Shown: piece by piece, positions 22,901-33,000 of the stretch
Layout of the letters: every line of letters begins with the position of its first letter
Position numbering within the stretch: position 1 is the stretch's first letter
Source: Bacteroidales bacterium
GTDB lineage: Bacteria; Bacteroidota; Bacteroidia; Bacteroidales; ML635J-15
Length of the DNA stretch: 34,271 nucleotides
Direction of reading: 5' to 3'
Assembly (NCBI GenBank): GCA_028686735.1
Contig: JAQUBO010000018.1
Span: 1 to 34,271 of the forward strand
Translations under genes and position numbers: made by a program
Notes under the pieces: generated by a model
What the model was told of the DNA's origin: nothing
Databases searched by the model: none
Seen by the model: only the letters and a program-made list of their open reading frames with translations

Positions 22901-23024
22901 GTCTATAATGTATGATTTCTACGTTACATTGCATTGACAATCAGTTATCCTTTAGCTGCCGGAGTAAACTCATAGTTGCCAATTTTTCGTAAGCCTTGTA
23001 CTTAAACTTTATAGCTCAGACACT
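22901..23024 (+). repeat. Diverged non-coding repeat, copy 2 of 2 (between recJ and lysS)
   Basis: Second copy of the ~125-base repeat described at 20828-20956, roughly 70% identical by eye, in the same orientation. It lies in the divergent recJ/lysS intergenic region (22722-23128), downstream of the recJ promoter side and upstream of the lysS promoter. The shared 3' block TATAGCTCAGA is intact. No ORF is conserved between the copies. Confidence 0.65.
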
Positions 23025-23078
23025 TGCTTTTGTTAATAAAAACTGTTTAAGTGTTTTCGTGCTTTTAAATTTTATTAT

Positions 23079-23112
23079 TTTGCTGATATTTAACACTTAT
23101 ATCTTATATTTG
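23079..23112 (+). promoter_or_regulatory. Bacteroidota-type promoter of lysS
   Basis: TTTG at 23079-23082 and TATATTTG at 23105-23112 match the -33 and -7 (TAnnTTTG) boxes with 22 bases between. The ATG follows at 23129, so the leader would be about 10 bases. The spacing is identical to the promoter proposed at 8545-8578. Confidence 0.5.
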
Positions 23113-23128
23113 TCAAAAAAATGAATTT

Positions 23129-24859
23129 ATGGATTATACAGGATTAAGTGAACAGGAAATATTGCGTCGTGAAGCATTGACTAAATTAAACGAATTAGGT
23201 ATTGATGCCTATCCAGCAGCGGAGTATCCAGTAAATATTTACTCTACAGATATTTTGGCACAATTTAATGATGACTTTATGCCTGATAATTTAAAAGCTG
23301 TTTGTGTTTCTGGTAGAATTATGTCGCGTCGTATTATGGGTAATGCTTCGTTTGTGGAGTTGCAAGATAGTAAAGGACGAATTCAAATTTATTTTAAGCG
23401 TGATGATATTTGTCCTGAAGAGGATAAAACAATGTATAATATTGTTTTTAAGAGGTTATTGGATATTGGTGATATTATAGGTGTTAAAGGATATGCTTTT
23501 CGTACAAAAGTAGGAGAGATTTCTGTGCATGTAACTGAGTTTACTGTGTTGGCAAAGTCTTTACGCCCTTTACCAATAGTTAAAGAAAAGGACGGACAGG
23601 TGTATGATGCTTTTACTGATCCCGAAATGCGTTATAGACAGCGTTATGTTGATTTAATTGTAAATCCGCATATTAAAGATACATTTATAAAACGATCAAA
23701 AATTATGCATACTATGCGCGAGTTTTTTAATGAGAAAGATTATCTCGAAGTTGAAACTCCGATACTGCAACCAATAGCAGGCGGTGCTGCGGCTCGTCCG
23801 TTTGTAACTCATCATAATGCTTTGGATATCCCACTTTATCTCCGTATTGCTAACGAATTGTACCTTAAACGTTTAATTGTTGGGGGCTTTGACGGAGTTT
23901 ACGAATTTGCCAAAGATTTTCGTAATGAAGGAATGGATCGTACTCATAATCCTGAGTTTACTGTACTTGAGATATATGTCGCTTATAAGGATTATAATTG
24001 GATGATGAATTTTACCGAAGAAATGGTCGAAAGAGTAGCCCTTGCATTACATAATAAAACTAAATTAAAACTTGGCGAAAAAGAAATCGATTTTAAACGT
24101 CCATTTAAGCGTGTAACTATGTATGATGCCATTAAAGAATATACTGGATATGATATAGGAGGGAAATCGGAAGAGGAATTGCACCAAATTTGTAAGGAAC
24201 TGGGAATAGAGACAGATAAAACGATGGGAAAAGGGAAATTGATTGATGAGATATTTGGTGAAAAATGTGAAGCTAATCTTATTCAACCAACATTTATTAC
24301 TGATTATCCAGTAGAAATGTCGCCTTTAACAAAAAAACATCGTGAGGTTGATGGATTAACAGAGCGTTTTGAACTTTTCGTTAATGGGAAGGAGCTTGCT
24401 AATGCTTATTCAGAGCTTAACGATCCAATTGATCAGCGAAACAGATTTGAAGATCAAATGCGTTTGGCTGCAAAAGGAGATGACGAAGCTATGTTTATAG
24501 ATAAAGACTTTCTTAAAGCACTGGAATATGGTATGCCACCAACTGCTGGAATGGGCATTGGCATTGATAGATTAACAATGTTTATGACGGATAACGCTTC
24601 TATTCAAGATGTGCTCTTTTTTCCTCAGATGAGACCCGAGAAAAAGATTGAAGAAATTGATGATAGCATCTTTGTAGAAATTGGTGTTGAAGAAGATTGG
24701 GCAAAAGTGTTGGTGAAAACTGGAATTCATTCGGTTAAAGCCTTAAAAGAATCAAATCCTAATAAGTTGCATCAGACAATATGTGGATATAATAAAAAAA
24801 ATAAATTGGGGCTAACTAATCCTTCGCAAGAACAAGTAAAAGCCTGGGTAGAGTGTTGA
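23129..24859 (+). CDS. lysS: Lysyl-tRNA synthetase, class II
   Basis: A 576-residue class II LysRS. The N-terminal OB-fold anticodon-binding domain (about 55-170) includes [20 protein letters not shown]. The catalytic core has motif 2 ([20 protein letters not shown]) and motif 3 ([14 protein letters not shown]). The protein charges tRNA-Lys in the cytoplasm. It exceeds the common ~500-residue length by a C-terminal extension of about 70 residues after MRPEKK ([20 protein letters not shown], then [20 protein letters not shown]), which looks helical and is typical of Bacteroidota LysRS. Its stop codon shares one base with the next gene's start (TGATG), so translation of the two is probably coupled. 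Confidence 0.95.
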   Translation: MDYTGLSEQEILRREALTKLNELGIDAYPAAEYPVNIYSTDILAQFNDDFMPDNLKAVCVSGRIMSRRIMGNASFVELQDSKGRIQIYFKRDDICPEEDKTMYNIVFKRLLDIGDIIGVKGYAFRTKVGEISVHVTEFTVLAKSLRPLPIVKEKDGQVYDAFTDPEMRYRQRYVDLIVNPHIKDTFIKRSKIMHTMREFFNEKDYLEVETPILQPIAGGAAARPFVTHHNALDIPLYLRIANELYLKRLIVGGFDGVYEFAKDFRNEGMDRTHNPEFTVLEIYVAYKDYNWMMNFTEEMVERVALALHNKTKLKLGEKEIDFKRPFKRVTMYDAIKEYTGYDIGGKSEEELHQICKELGIETDKTMGKGKLIDEIFGEKCEANLIQPTFITDYPVEMSPLTKKHREVDGLTERFELFVNGKELANAYSELNDPIDQRNRFEDQMRLAAKGDDEAMFIDKDFLKALEYGMPPTAGMGIGIDRLTMFMTDNASIQDVLFFPQMRPEKKIEEIDDSIFVEIGVEEDWAKVLVKTGIHSVKALKESNPNKLHQTICGYNKKNKLGLTNPSQEQVKAWVEC

Positions 24860-26811
24860 TGAGTTTACTCAATAAAATATGTCTGTTGTTGTTGTTTAGT
24901 GCTTTGTGTGTAACAAATAGCTTTGGATTAACTAAATTACATGAAGTTAAAATAGAACCTGAATTTGCTGTTGTTAAAGGCATGGAGGCCGAAATTAAGC
25001 TATCCACTTTTGATAGTTTAGGCAATGCAATCCCTATAAATTGTTTTTCGTCTGTTTATGTAAATGATGAAAAAATTGATATTTACTTTAATGATGGATT
25101 AGCAGTTTTTGACTATACTTTTGAGGAGCCTAGTTTAATAAATATAAAATGTGCTGAAGTTGTTGCAAATAAAGAAATTAATCCAATCCCTTTATGGCTG
25201 TCAATATTACCACCTTTGATAGCTATTTTAGTTGCATTGCTTTTTAAAGAAGTGTTTTCGGCATTATTTTTAGGATTATTTAGCGGTACATTGATTATTT
25301 ATTTACATTCTGGAGTTAGCGTATTTAGTGCTTTTTTTAAATCTATTTTTTCGATTGTCGATAAGTATGTTATAGAAGCTTTATCGGAGCCAACACATAT
25401 TTCGATAATTGTTTTTTCAATGCTAATTGGCGGAACGGTGCATATTATTACCAAAAATGGCGGAATGCAAGGAGTGATTAGTGTTTTATCTAAATATGCT
25501 AAAACTGCACGCTCGGGGCAATTGGTTACATGGGTTTTGGGACTTTTGGTTTTTTTTGATGATTATGCAAATACATTAGTTGTTGGTAATACTATGCGTC
25601 CTGTAACTGATAAACTTAGGGTTTCGCGAGAAAAACTTGCTTATATTGTTGATAGTACTGCTGCTCCAGTGGCATCTATTGCGTTTGTTACTACTTGGAT
25701 AGGAGCGGAGTTAAGTTATATACAGTCAACTCTTGTTGATTTACAAATAAACGAAAGTGCATATAATATTTTCTTTGCGAGTTTAAAGTATTCTTTCTAT
25801 CCTATCCTTGCATTAGTTTTTGTGTTTTTATTGATTTGGTCTCGTAGAGATTTTGGTCCAATGTATCATAGCGAAAAACGTGCAAGAAGTAAAGGCGTAA
25901 ATGTTGCAAATTTAGAAAAGAAAATAGAACATGATTTAAAAGAGTTTGAAAGTGAAAGAAAAATAAAGCCGCGAGTGTTTAATGCTCTTATCCCTATTGC
26001 AGTAATAGTGTTTGGTACAATTGGAGGATTATTTTATACAGGTTGGGATGTAATCATCTGGAATGATGATTCTTTAAGTTTGTTAACAAAAATGTCGGGA
26101 ATTATTGGAAATTCTGATTCGTATAAATCCTTAATTTGGGCATCTCTTAGTGGGCTTCTTGTTGCTATTGTGCTAAGCTTGGTGCAAAAATTACTGAGAT
26201 TAAAAGAGGTTGCAGAAGGAATGATTGCTGGGTTTAAAACTATGTTAACCGCAATTTTGATTTTAACGCTTGCTTGGTCTTTGGCTGGACTTATAGGAGA
26301 TTTGCATACGGCAGATTTTATTACGCTCTCTATTAGTTCGACTAATATGAGTCCACAGTTTTTACCTTTTGTTAGCTTTCTTGTCTCTGGGTTAATAGCC
26401 TTTAGTACTGGATCGTCTTGGGGGACAATGGCAATTATGTATCCGCTTATTTTACCAGCGGCTTGGTCCTTAAGTGGTAACGCAGGATTACCTTATGATG
26501 AGTCTATTGGGATTTTTGCCCATGTTGTGTCAACTGTAATTGCAGGTTCGGTTTTTGGTGATCATTGTTCACCAATATCAGATACTACTATCCTAAGTTC
26601 TTTAGCATCATCGTGTAATCATATACAGCACGTAAAAACACAGTTGCCTTATGCAATTACTGTTGCTATTGTGGCTCTCGTTATTGGCACCTTGCCTATT
26701 GCTTATGGTGTAAGTGCTTTTGTTTTATATCCTGCGATGATTATTGTTGCTTGGCTGATAATTAGATTTGTTGGTAAAAAAACTGAACCTGAAATAAACA
26801 TTGGCAACTAA
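24859..26811 (+). CDS. NhaC-family Na+/H+ antiporter with N-terminal periplasmic domain
   Basis: About 650 residues from the ATG at 24859, which overlaps the lysS stop (TGATG). A GTG six bases earlier is less likely. A signal peptide ([20 protein letters not shown]) is followed by a beta-rich, Ig-like periplasmic segment (about 25-105, VKGMEAEIKLSTFDSLGNAI). The NhaC-type membrane core then begins at WLSILPPLIAILVALLFKEV. Family signatures include GLLVFFDDYANTLVVGNTMR, STAAPVASIAFVTTWIGAEL, STGSSWGTMAIMYPL and GSVFGDHCSPISDTTILSSL. It exchanges sodium (possibly with another substrate such as malate or lactate in this superfamily) for protons across the inner membrane. The periplasmic extension is not part of the basic NhaC fold. 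Confidence 0.88.
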   Translation: MSLLNKICLLLLFSALCVTNSFGLTKLHEVKIEPEFAVVKGMEAEIKLSTFDSLGNAIPINCFSSVYVNDEKIDIYFNDGLAVFDYTFEEPSLINIKCAEVVANKEINPIPLWLSILPPLIAILVALLFKEVFSALFLGLFSGTLIIYLHSGVSVFSAFFKSIFSIVDKYVIEALSEPTHISIIVFSMLIGGTVHIITKNGGMQGVISVLSKYAKTARSGQLVTWVLGLLVFFDDYANTLVVGNTMRPVTDKLRVSREKLAYIVDSTAAPVASIAFVTTWIGAELSYIQSTLVDLQINESAYNIFFASLKYSFYPILALVFVFLLIWSRRDFGPMYHSEKRARSKGVNVANLEKKIEHDLKEFESERKIKPRVFNALIPIAVIVFGTIGGLFYTGWDVIIWNDDSLSLLTKMSGIIGNSDSYKSLIWASLSGLLVAIVLSLVQKLLRLKEVAEGMIAGFKTMLTAILILTLAWSLAGLIGDLHTADFITLSISSTNMSPQFLPFVSFLVSGLIAFSTGSSWGTMAIMYPLILPAAWSLSGNAGLPYDESIGIFAHVVSTVIAGSVFGDHCSPISDTTILSSLASSCNHIQHVKTQLPYAITVAIVALVIGTLPIAYGVSAFVLYPAMIIVAWLIIRFVGKKTEPEINIGN

Positions 26812-26830
26812 TATTTGTTATTTTTGTAAA

Positions 26831-27049
26831 ATGGAAATACTTAAACTTTTAATACCAGCCTTAATAATTTTAGTTGTTGTCGTGATTGGACTAGGAATTG
26901 GAATATTTTTTGGAAAGAAAAAGAAATTCCCTACAACGTCTATAAGTGGGAATAAAGAAATGGCAAAACGAAATATTACTTGTGCTTCACATGATGAAAG
27001 ACATGCTTGTGGAATTAAAGGTGGCTGTTGTGGAGGCGAAAATCATTAG
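26831..27049 (+). CDS. Small Cys-rich single-pass membrane protein
   Basis: 72 residues from the ATG at 26831. An in-frame start 30 bases earlier would overlap the antiporter and push the helix off the N-terminus. One membrane helix (LLIPALIILVVVVIGLGIGI) is followed by a basic KKKK stop-transfer and a Cys/His-rich tail ending HACGIKGGCCGGENH. The tail suggests a metal or Fe-S related site. The layout recalls NqrM-type maturation factors or FeoB-associated Cys-rich membrane proteins, but neither nqr nor feo genes are nearby, so I leave it unassigned. It lies 19 bases after the antiporter gene. Confidence 0.75.
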   Translation: MEILKLLIPALIILVVVVIGLGIGIFFGKKKKFPTTSISGNKEMAKRNITCASHDERHACGIKGGCCGGENH

Positions 27050-27104
27050 ATTTAGTTTTTGAAATATAATAAAAACAATAAAATAATTTGTTTGTTGTTA
27101 AAAT

Positions 27105-27141
27105 GTAAAGTATGTTTGTCTTTTAGTACACTTAACTTTAC
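27105..27141 (+). promoter_or_regulatory. Inverted repeat upstream of the membrane protein/XRE pair
   Basis: GTAAAGT (27105-27111) and ACTTTAC (27135-27141) form a perfect 7-bp inverted repeat with a 23-base gap, directly upstream of the ATG at 27162. A near-consensus -7 box TAACTTTA (27133-27140) overlaps the right arm. This would fit autoregulation by the XRE protein encoded in the same operon. That is inference. Confidence 0.35.
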
Positions 27142-27161
27142 AGATATTAACTTTATTAACG

Positions 27162-27563
27162 ATGAATAAAACTCAAAAAGACTTAAAATTATTGCCTCCT
27201 ATTTTTAAGAAAATTGCTTATGGAATTATGTTTCTAATTATCTTGTTTGTAATTCTTTCTATAACAAAAATTCTTGCGATAGACAAACAAATTGCTAAGA
27301 CAATATCAATGTCATTTTTTCTTATTGCTTTGCTATTATTAGCGATGACTCGGAGTAAAATAGAAGATGAATTAACTTTAAGAATTAGATTAAAAGCCTT
27401 TGGTGCTTCATTTCTTTATGGGGTTGTTTTTGTGATAATTACACCATTTGTAAATTTGTTTTTTGATGGTTCATTTTTGTTAGATATTGGTGTGGAACAA
27501 CTTTTAATTAGTATGTTTCTATTTTATTTTATGATGATGTTTTTGATGAAAAGAAGTAGATAA
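27162..27563 (+). CDS. Four-helix membrane protein paired with an XRE regulator
   Basis: 133 residues with four hydrophobic helices: IMFLIILFVILSITKILAID, ISMSFFLIALLLLAMT, ASFLYGVVFVIITPFVNLFF and LLISMFLFYFMMMFLMK. A charged loop, RSKIEDELTLRIRLKAFGA, lies between helices 2 and 3. The family is not recognised beyond a general resemblance to DUF2178-like proteins. Its stop codon overlaps the start of the XRE gene by one base (TAATG). Membrane protein plus small HTH pairs of this kind are widespread in Firmicutes and Bacteroidota, where the regulator controls the pair. The specific function is unknown. Confidence 0.75.
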   Translation: MNKTQKDLKLLPPIFKKIAYGIMFLIILFVILSITKILAIDKQIAKTISMSFFLIALLLLAMTRSKIEDELTLRIRLKAFGASFLYGVVFVIITPFVNLFFDGSFLLDIGVEQLLISMFLFYFMMMFLMKRSR

Positions 27564-27763
27564 TGAAAAATACTATAAAAATACAAAGAGCTATCAACAA
27601 TTTGACACAGGAAGAACTTGCCAATAAAATTGGTGTTTCAAGACAAACTATAAACTCCATCGAAACGAATAGATATATTCCGTCAACATTACTTGCTATG
27701 AAAATATCAAAAGTGTTTAAAATGACTGTAAATGATATTTTCGAGTTAGAAGAAAACGATTAA
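27563..27763 (+). CDS. Small XRE-family HTH transcriptional regulator
   Basis: 66 residues, essentially one HTH_3 domain: IQRAINNLTQEELANKIGVS then RQTINSIETNRYIPSTLLAM and FKMTVNDIFELEE. This is the compact YozG-like class of cytoplasmic DNA-binding proteins, usually encoded with a small membrane protein. It is translationally coupled to the upstream membrane gene through a one-base overlap. It overlaps the 3' end of the convergent glycosyltransferase gene by four bases. Confidence 0.88.
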   Translation: MKNTIKIQRAINNLTQEELANKIGVSRQTINSIETNRYIPSTLLAMKISKVFKMTVNDIFELEEND

Positions 27764-28854
27764 ATTACTTTTGTAAAGATTTCTTTTAATATTTTTTCCT
27801 CATTATTCCAATTTAACTCTTGAGCAGCTTTTTTACAGTTTTTGTGGAATCTATTTAATTGTTTATTTTCTGCCAAGATTGATTTTAAGTATTCGGCTAA
27901 TATTTGAGGTTCAGAAGTTTTAATATTTATTCCACAAACATATTTGTTTACAATTTTGCTCATTTCGGGCAAGTCAGAGCAAATAACTGGTACTCCTGCT
28001 TGAATATAGTCAAATATTTTATTTGGTAAACTGTATTTGTAATTCAAGCTTTCACCTTGTTCTAATGAGAAACCTAAACGTGCTGTTTTTGTGAGATTAT
28101 ATAAGGCATCAAAATTTAAATTGCCAGTAAATTGCACTTTGTTACTTAAATTAAGTTCATTTGTAAGCTGTTTTAATTCTTTTTCGAGGTCGCCTTTGCC
28201 GGCAATAACAAGTTTATAATCAGGGATGTATTGCATAATTTGTATCATAATTTCGATACCTCGTTCTTTGTTTAATGCACCTTGGTAAATCAACAATTTG
28301 GGACGTGTCTCGTAGTCATCTGGGAATGTTCGTAATTGCGGTAGATTTCTTATGACTTGCATATTTATGTCATAAAGTTTGTTGTAATAATCAGCAATAG
28401 GTTGGCACACTGTGTATGAGGCACTTGCACGATTGATGAATTTTTCTTCAATTCTTTTCCAGATTTTCTTTTTGCGGGGTTTGTTTTCTAATTCTGGGAC
28501 TTCTGTAAAAAGTTCATGTGAATCATATATTATTTTAATTTTTTTTAATTTTGATGCAACTCCAGCAGCTATAAGAGTATCTAAGTCGTTTGCTAAAATT
28601 AAATCTGCTTTGTTAAAAATATAGTAGCATAGCAGTCGGGCGTTTAGACAGGCGTAAAACATAATACCTTTGTTAAAAGGTAGTCTGAACCTTTTTGTTT
28701 TGTATTGTCTGTGTACTTTAGTGCTGTTATTGAGCTTTCGCCCACAAAGCACAATATCGTAGCCAAAATTTGTTAAACTATTACATATCCGATGTACACG
28801 TTGGTCATTGCTTAAATCGTTGGATACGCTAACTATAATTTTCTTATTTGGCAT
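27760..28854 (-). CDS. Glycosyltransferase, GT4-like (group 1)
   Basis: 364 residues with the two Rossmann domains of GT-B enzymes. The N-domain starts KKIIVSVSNDLSNDQRVHRI (acceptor side) and carries KIIYDSHELFTEVPE, a motif common in GT4 members. The C-domain has QLRTFPDDYETRPKLLIYQG, a predicted nucleotide-sugar region GKGDLEKELKQLTNELNLSN, and the Glu-rich donor motif around EQGESLNYKYSLPNKIFDYI followed by GVPVICSD. It would transfer a sugar from a nucleotide donor to an envelope glycan or lipid acceptor in the cytoplasm. The acceptor is not evident. It is divergent from murB with a 55-base gap. Confidence 0.86.
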   Translation of the reverse strand: MPNKKIIVSVSNDLSNDQRVHRICNSLTNFGYDIVLCGRKLNNSTKVHRQYKTKRFRLPFNKGIMFYACLNARLLCYYIFNKADLILANDLDTLIAAGVASKLKKIKIIYDSHELFTEVPELENKPRKKKIWKRIEEKFINRASASYTVCQPIADYYNKLYDINMQVIRNLPQLRTFPDDYETRPKLLIYQGALNKERGIEIMIQIMQYIPDYKLVIAGKGDLEKELKQLTNELNLSNKVQFTGNLNFDALYNLTKTARLGFSLEQGESLNYKYSLPNKIFDYIQAGVPVICSDLPEMSKIVNKYVCGINIKTSEPQILAEYLKSILAENKQLNRFHKNCKKAAQELNWNNEEKILKEIFTKVI

Positions 28855-28867
28855 CTTATATTTTTTT

Positions 28868-28899
28868 CAAAGATAATATTTATTTATTTTTGTATCAAA
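28868..28899. promoter_or_regulatory. Overlapping divergent promoters of the glycosyltransferase and murB genes
   Basis: On the minus strand TATCTTTG (28875-28868) is an exact TAnnTTTG box with TTTG (28899-28896) 20 bases upstream, reading toward the glycosyltransferase. On the plus strand TATTTTTG (28885-28892) is an exact -7 box reading toward murB, whose -33 box is less clear. The two promoters interleave, so their polymerases would compete. Confidence 0.5.
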
Positions 28900-28909
28900 T
28901 TACATTATA

Positions 28910-29926
28910 ATGAATGATATCCTGAATTATAGTCTCAAATCTTTAAATACATTTAAAATAGATGTTAATGCTGATAGGTTTATTAGTTTTGATAATCTTT
29001 ATGAGTTTTTAATATTTGCGAAAGAAAATAAAAATATATTTAAACAAAAATTTATTGTAACAGGAGAGGGGAGTAACTTACTTTTTACAAAAGATTATAA
29101 TGGAACAGTAATTCATCCTGAAACAAAAGTATTTGGAGTTTTAAATGAGACAGATACTCATTATATTGTGCAGTCAGAAGCTGGTTTAAAGTGGGACGAT
29201 TTTGTTGAAAATACGTTAAAGTTAGAGGCTTATGGTCTTGAGAATCTTTCACTTATTCCTGGTACAGTTGGGGCAAGTGTTGTTCAAAATATAGGTGCGT
29301 ATGGAGTTGAAGTGGGCGACTTTGTTGATAAGGTTAAATATATTTGCCTTGAAGATTTTGTAATTAAAACTATAACTGGTAATGATTGCCAGTTTTCGTA
29401 TCGTAATAGTATATTTAAAAATGAGTTAAAGAATAAAGCAATAGTTGTTGCAGTCGATTTTAAATTAAACAAAATACCAGAATGTAATACTAATTATGCA
29501 GATATTAAAAGGTGTATTTCTGATAATGTTGATATCACTCCTATGTTTATTCGTAAAGCGGTAATAGATATTCGTAATAAAAAATTACCCGATCCTGATA
29601 TTATTGGTAATGCTGGTTCGTTTTTTAAGAATCCAGTAATTGATAAAACTAAATTTGATGAATTATTGTTGAAATTTCCTGATTTAAGATATTATGATTT
29701 ACATAATGGTAAATATAAAATTGCAGCAGGTTGGTTAATTGATGTTTGTGGTTTTAAAGGTTTTGAGCATAAAGGTGCAGCGGTTCACGAGAAACAAGCA
29801 CTTGTTTTAATTAATAAGACAGGAAAAGCAGAGGGTAAAGATATTAAGGAGCTTGCCGATATTATTTTGAAAAAGCTTAAAGATAAATTTGGACTTAGTC
29901 TAGAGCCTGAAGTGATTATTTTATAG
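28910..29926 (+). CDS. murB: UDP-N-acetylmuramate dehydrogenase, type I
   Basis: 338 residues, close to the E. coli-type (type I) MurB length. The FAD-binding N-domain has FIVTGEGSNLLFTKDYNGTV and LSLIPGTVGASVVQNIGAYG. YRNSIFK supplies the conserved substrate-domain Tyr/Arg. GNAGSFFKNPV contains the catalytic Ser that protonates the intermediate, and LEPEVIIL ends with the conserved Glu. It reduces UDP-GlcNAc-enolpyruvate to UDP-MurNAc with NADPH in peptidoglycan synthesis. It is monocistronic and followed by a strong terminator. Confidence 0.95.
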   Translation: MNDILNYSLKSLNTFKIDVNADRFISFDNLYEFLIFAKENKNIFKQKFIVTGEGSNLLFTKDYNGTVIHPETKVFGVLNETDTHYIVQSEAGLKWDDFVENTLKLEAYGLENLSLIPGTVGASVVQNIGAYGVEVGDFVDKVKYICLEDFVIKTITGNDCQFSYRNSIFKNELKNKAIVVAVDFKLNKIPECNTNYADIKRCISDNVDITPMFIRKAVIDIRNKKLPDPDIIGNAGSFFKNPVIDKTKFDELLLKFPDLRYYDLHNGKYKIAAGWLIDVCGFKGFEHKGAAVHEKQALVLINKTGKAEGKDIKELADIILKKLKDKFGLSLEPEVIIL

Positions 29927-29952
29927 ATCCCGTCCAAATAACATTTCTTAAC

Positions 29953-29982
29953 AAAAAAAGCTACTATTGAGTAGCTTTTTTT
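29953..29982. terminator. Bidirectional intrinsic terminator between murB and the SprB-repeat gene
   Basis: Seven A's and GCTACT (29953-29965), loop ATTG, then AGTAGC and seven T's (29970-29982) form a perfect 13-bp symmetrical hairpin. It has a T-run on both strands, so it would stop transcription from murB (+) and from the giant repeat gene (-). It lies 26 bases after the murB stop. Confidence 0.9.
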
Positions 29983-30015
29983 GTTTAATAGTTAATTTGT
30001 TGTTTTCGAGAAATT

Positions 30016-33000
30016 TTACTTGAATACTGTTACAGTTCCAGCATAGGTGTAGTCTTTTCCATACTTATCTCTTAATGTTACAACATAAGAGTAAACACCT
30101 TGAGGTACGTAATCTCCTTTATCTAAGTTATAGCGACCTTTCCAGTGAGTATTCCAGTCTTTAGTTGTAAATATCATTTCCCCCCAACGGTTATAAATAG
30201 TCATTTGGTAGTTTTCTTCATCAACTCCAACTCCAATAGGATAGAATTCGTTATTCCCTGGGCTACGTAAATTGATTGCTGTTGGGAAATAGATTCTATG
30301 GTCATCGATAATTTCTATTGTTTTTGTGATAGTATCTAGACAGCCTTCTTGACTATATACAGTAAGTGTAACAGGGAATTCTCCTTGTTGCATATAAACA
30401 TGAATTGGATTTTGACTACCTGATACTGTGCCGTCTCCAAATTCCCATTCCCACGCAATAGCGTCGATAGATTGGTCTTGGAAATCAATTTCTGGTTCAA
30501 ATAAACCAGTTGACCATGGAAAAGCAACAAAATTAGCTATCGGATTGTCATGAATGTTTAAAGATATACGTGTACTGTCAGTACATCCCATAGGTGTTGT
30601 TACAATTGCAAGTATATTATAAAGACCAGTTTCGTTAAATACGTGTGTAGGTCGTTTTAGGTCAGAATAATTATCTGTGTTAGAGTTCTCATCATCAAAA
30701 TCCCAATAGTATGTGTAGGTTAAATTATCGGTATTATTGTCAAATGTAATAGATAAAGGAGCACAACCAGTGTGTGGGTTTCTGCTAAGATGTACTTCTG
30801 GAGAAGGTGAAACTACTGCTGTTACATGAGCGGTGTCATGAGGAGTAGTACAACCATCAGAAACAATTACTGTAAAGTCAGTATTTGTGACGGGGCTGAT
30901 AGATAAAGTGTTTTCTGTTGTTATTATGCCGTTACCCCAATCATAAACGTAGTTTCCATCTCCACCTGTAGCGTTAGCTAAAAGAGTAGATACTTGTCCT
31001 TGGCATATTGCGTTTGGAGTTGTTACAACTAGTGATAAAGGTGGTAATACTTCAATTGAAACGCTTGCTGGTTCAGATGCACAATTTCGTGAGTCGTAGG
31101 CGATTACTTGATAATCTGTTGTTGTTGAAGGGTTTACCAAGTAAGATGTTCCGTTGCCTAAACCTGCCCACGACAGGGTATAAGGTGGAACGCCGCCAGC
31201 TGCACTTGCCGAAACAATTGCTTCTTGGCCAATGCAAATTGTACGTCCTGCTTCTGGATATACTATTACCTCTTCTGGACTGCTAATCGGAAATTGGGCA
31301 AACACAACACAACCATCCTGATCGGTAACCGTAACATTGTAAACTCCTGCATCTAATGTGTTAGAAAATGCCTGATCGGTAACATTTGGTCTCCAATTGT
31401 ATATGTAAGGTGTTGTTCCTCCAGATACAAATATTTGAGCAAATCCGTCATTGTCACCAAAACAAGTTACGCCGTTAAATAGTACATTATCTAAATTAAG
31501 CGAGTTAGTTGCATCGACAGTTACCGTATTACTAGTAGTGCAGTTATTTCCATCAGTTATAGTAACTGTGTATGTTCCGGGAGCTAAATTCTCTTGATGT
31601 CCACCTGACATGCTTCCAGGAGTCCAATGATATGTATAACTTCCTGTACCTCCAAATATTTGGTCTATATAGGCAACTCCATTGTCAAATCCACATGTTG
31701 AATTTTCGGTAGCAAAGCTTGCATTTATTGCCGCAGGTTCATTAACAATGAGAGTTTCTGTAATAAAGCAGCTTACATCACTAGCATCATAAAGAACAAC
31801 TGTGTAAGCCGCTGCTGAAAGTCCTTCAACAATGGCAGAGTTCTCTCCAATTTGTGGCCAATTTATTAAATAATTTCCAGTGCCTCCAGATGGATAAATA
31901 CTAATCATACCATCGTTACCCGAATTACAAAGAGTGTTTACAACATCGCTAGTAATTGATAGAGGAGTTGGTTCCGAGATAGTTACACTTGTGGTTGCTG
32001 TACAGCCATTGCCATCTGTTACAGTTAAAGTATAAACTCCAGCACATAAATTATCGGCTGTTACCAATCCTGCACCACTCGACCATGAGTAGGTGTATGG
32101 GGTTGTTCCGCCCGAAACAAGAGCAGTTGCAGTTCCATTACAAAAGCCAGAACAACTGACATCGGTATAACTTGCAATCGAGACTATTAGTGGGGTGGGT
32201 TCAGTTATACTTGCACTACCTACTGCCGAACATCCATTATCATCAGTAACTGTTACTGTGTAGTTTCCTTCGGCAAGGTTAATTGCTATAGCTGTTGGTT
32301 GACCATCATCCCATAATATTGTATTGTTGGTAGTTGTGCTTGTGAAAACAACTTCAGCCGTACCACTTACCTCACCATTACAGTTTACATTAGAGACTAT
32401 AATATCGGTAATTTGAGGACCTGTAATATCGCTTAATCCAATTGTTTGGCTAATACTACAATTATGACTGTCAGTAATAGTAACAGTATAACTGCCTGAT
32501 TGAAGATTGCTTAGAGTACTTGACGAACCTGATACAGGAGACCAACTGTAGTTAAAAGTAGGTGTGCCACCTGTTGCTCCTACGGTAATTGATCCATCAG
32601 ATCCACCGCAAACTGGTTCAGTAATGTTTTGTACACTTATACCTAATATGGCAGGACTGTTAATACTAGTGGATGAATAAGCTTCGCACCCATTACTATC
32701 GGTAATTGTTATATTATATACTCCTGCACAAAGGTTATTTATAGTTGGTGTTACTTCGCTGTTTGACCATAAGTATGAATATGTACCTGTACCTCCCGAA
32801 GGCATTGCAGTGATTGTTCCATCACATGCACCATTACACATTTCGTTGGTAGCATCTAATGTAACATCTAATACAGGAGGGACACCAACTAAGATACATG
32901 TGTCAATAGTACAGCCATTATTGTCTAGTACTGTTACACAATGTTGTCCTGGAGTAAGCCCAATAGGATTTGAGATAACTTGTCCATTATCCCATACGTA

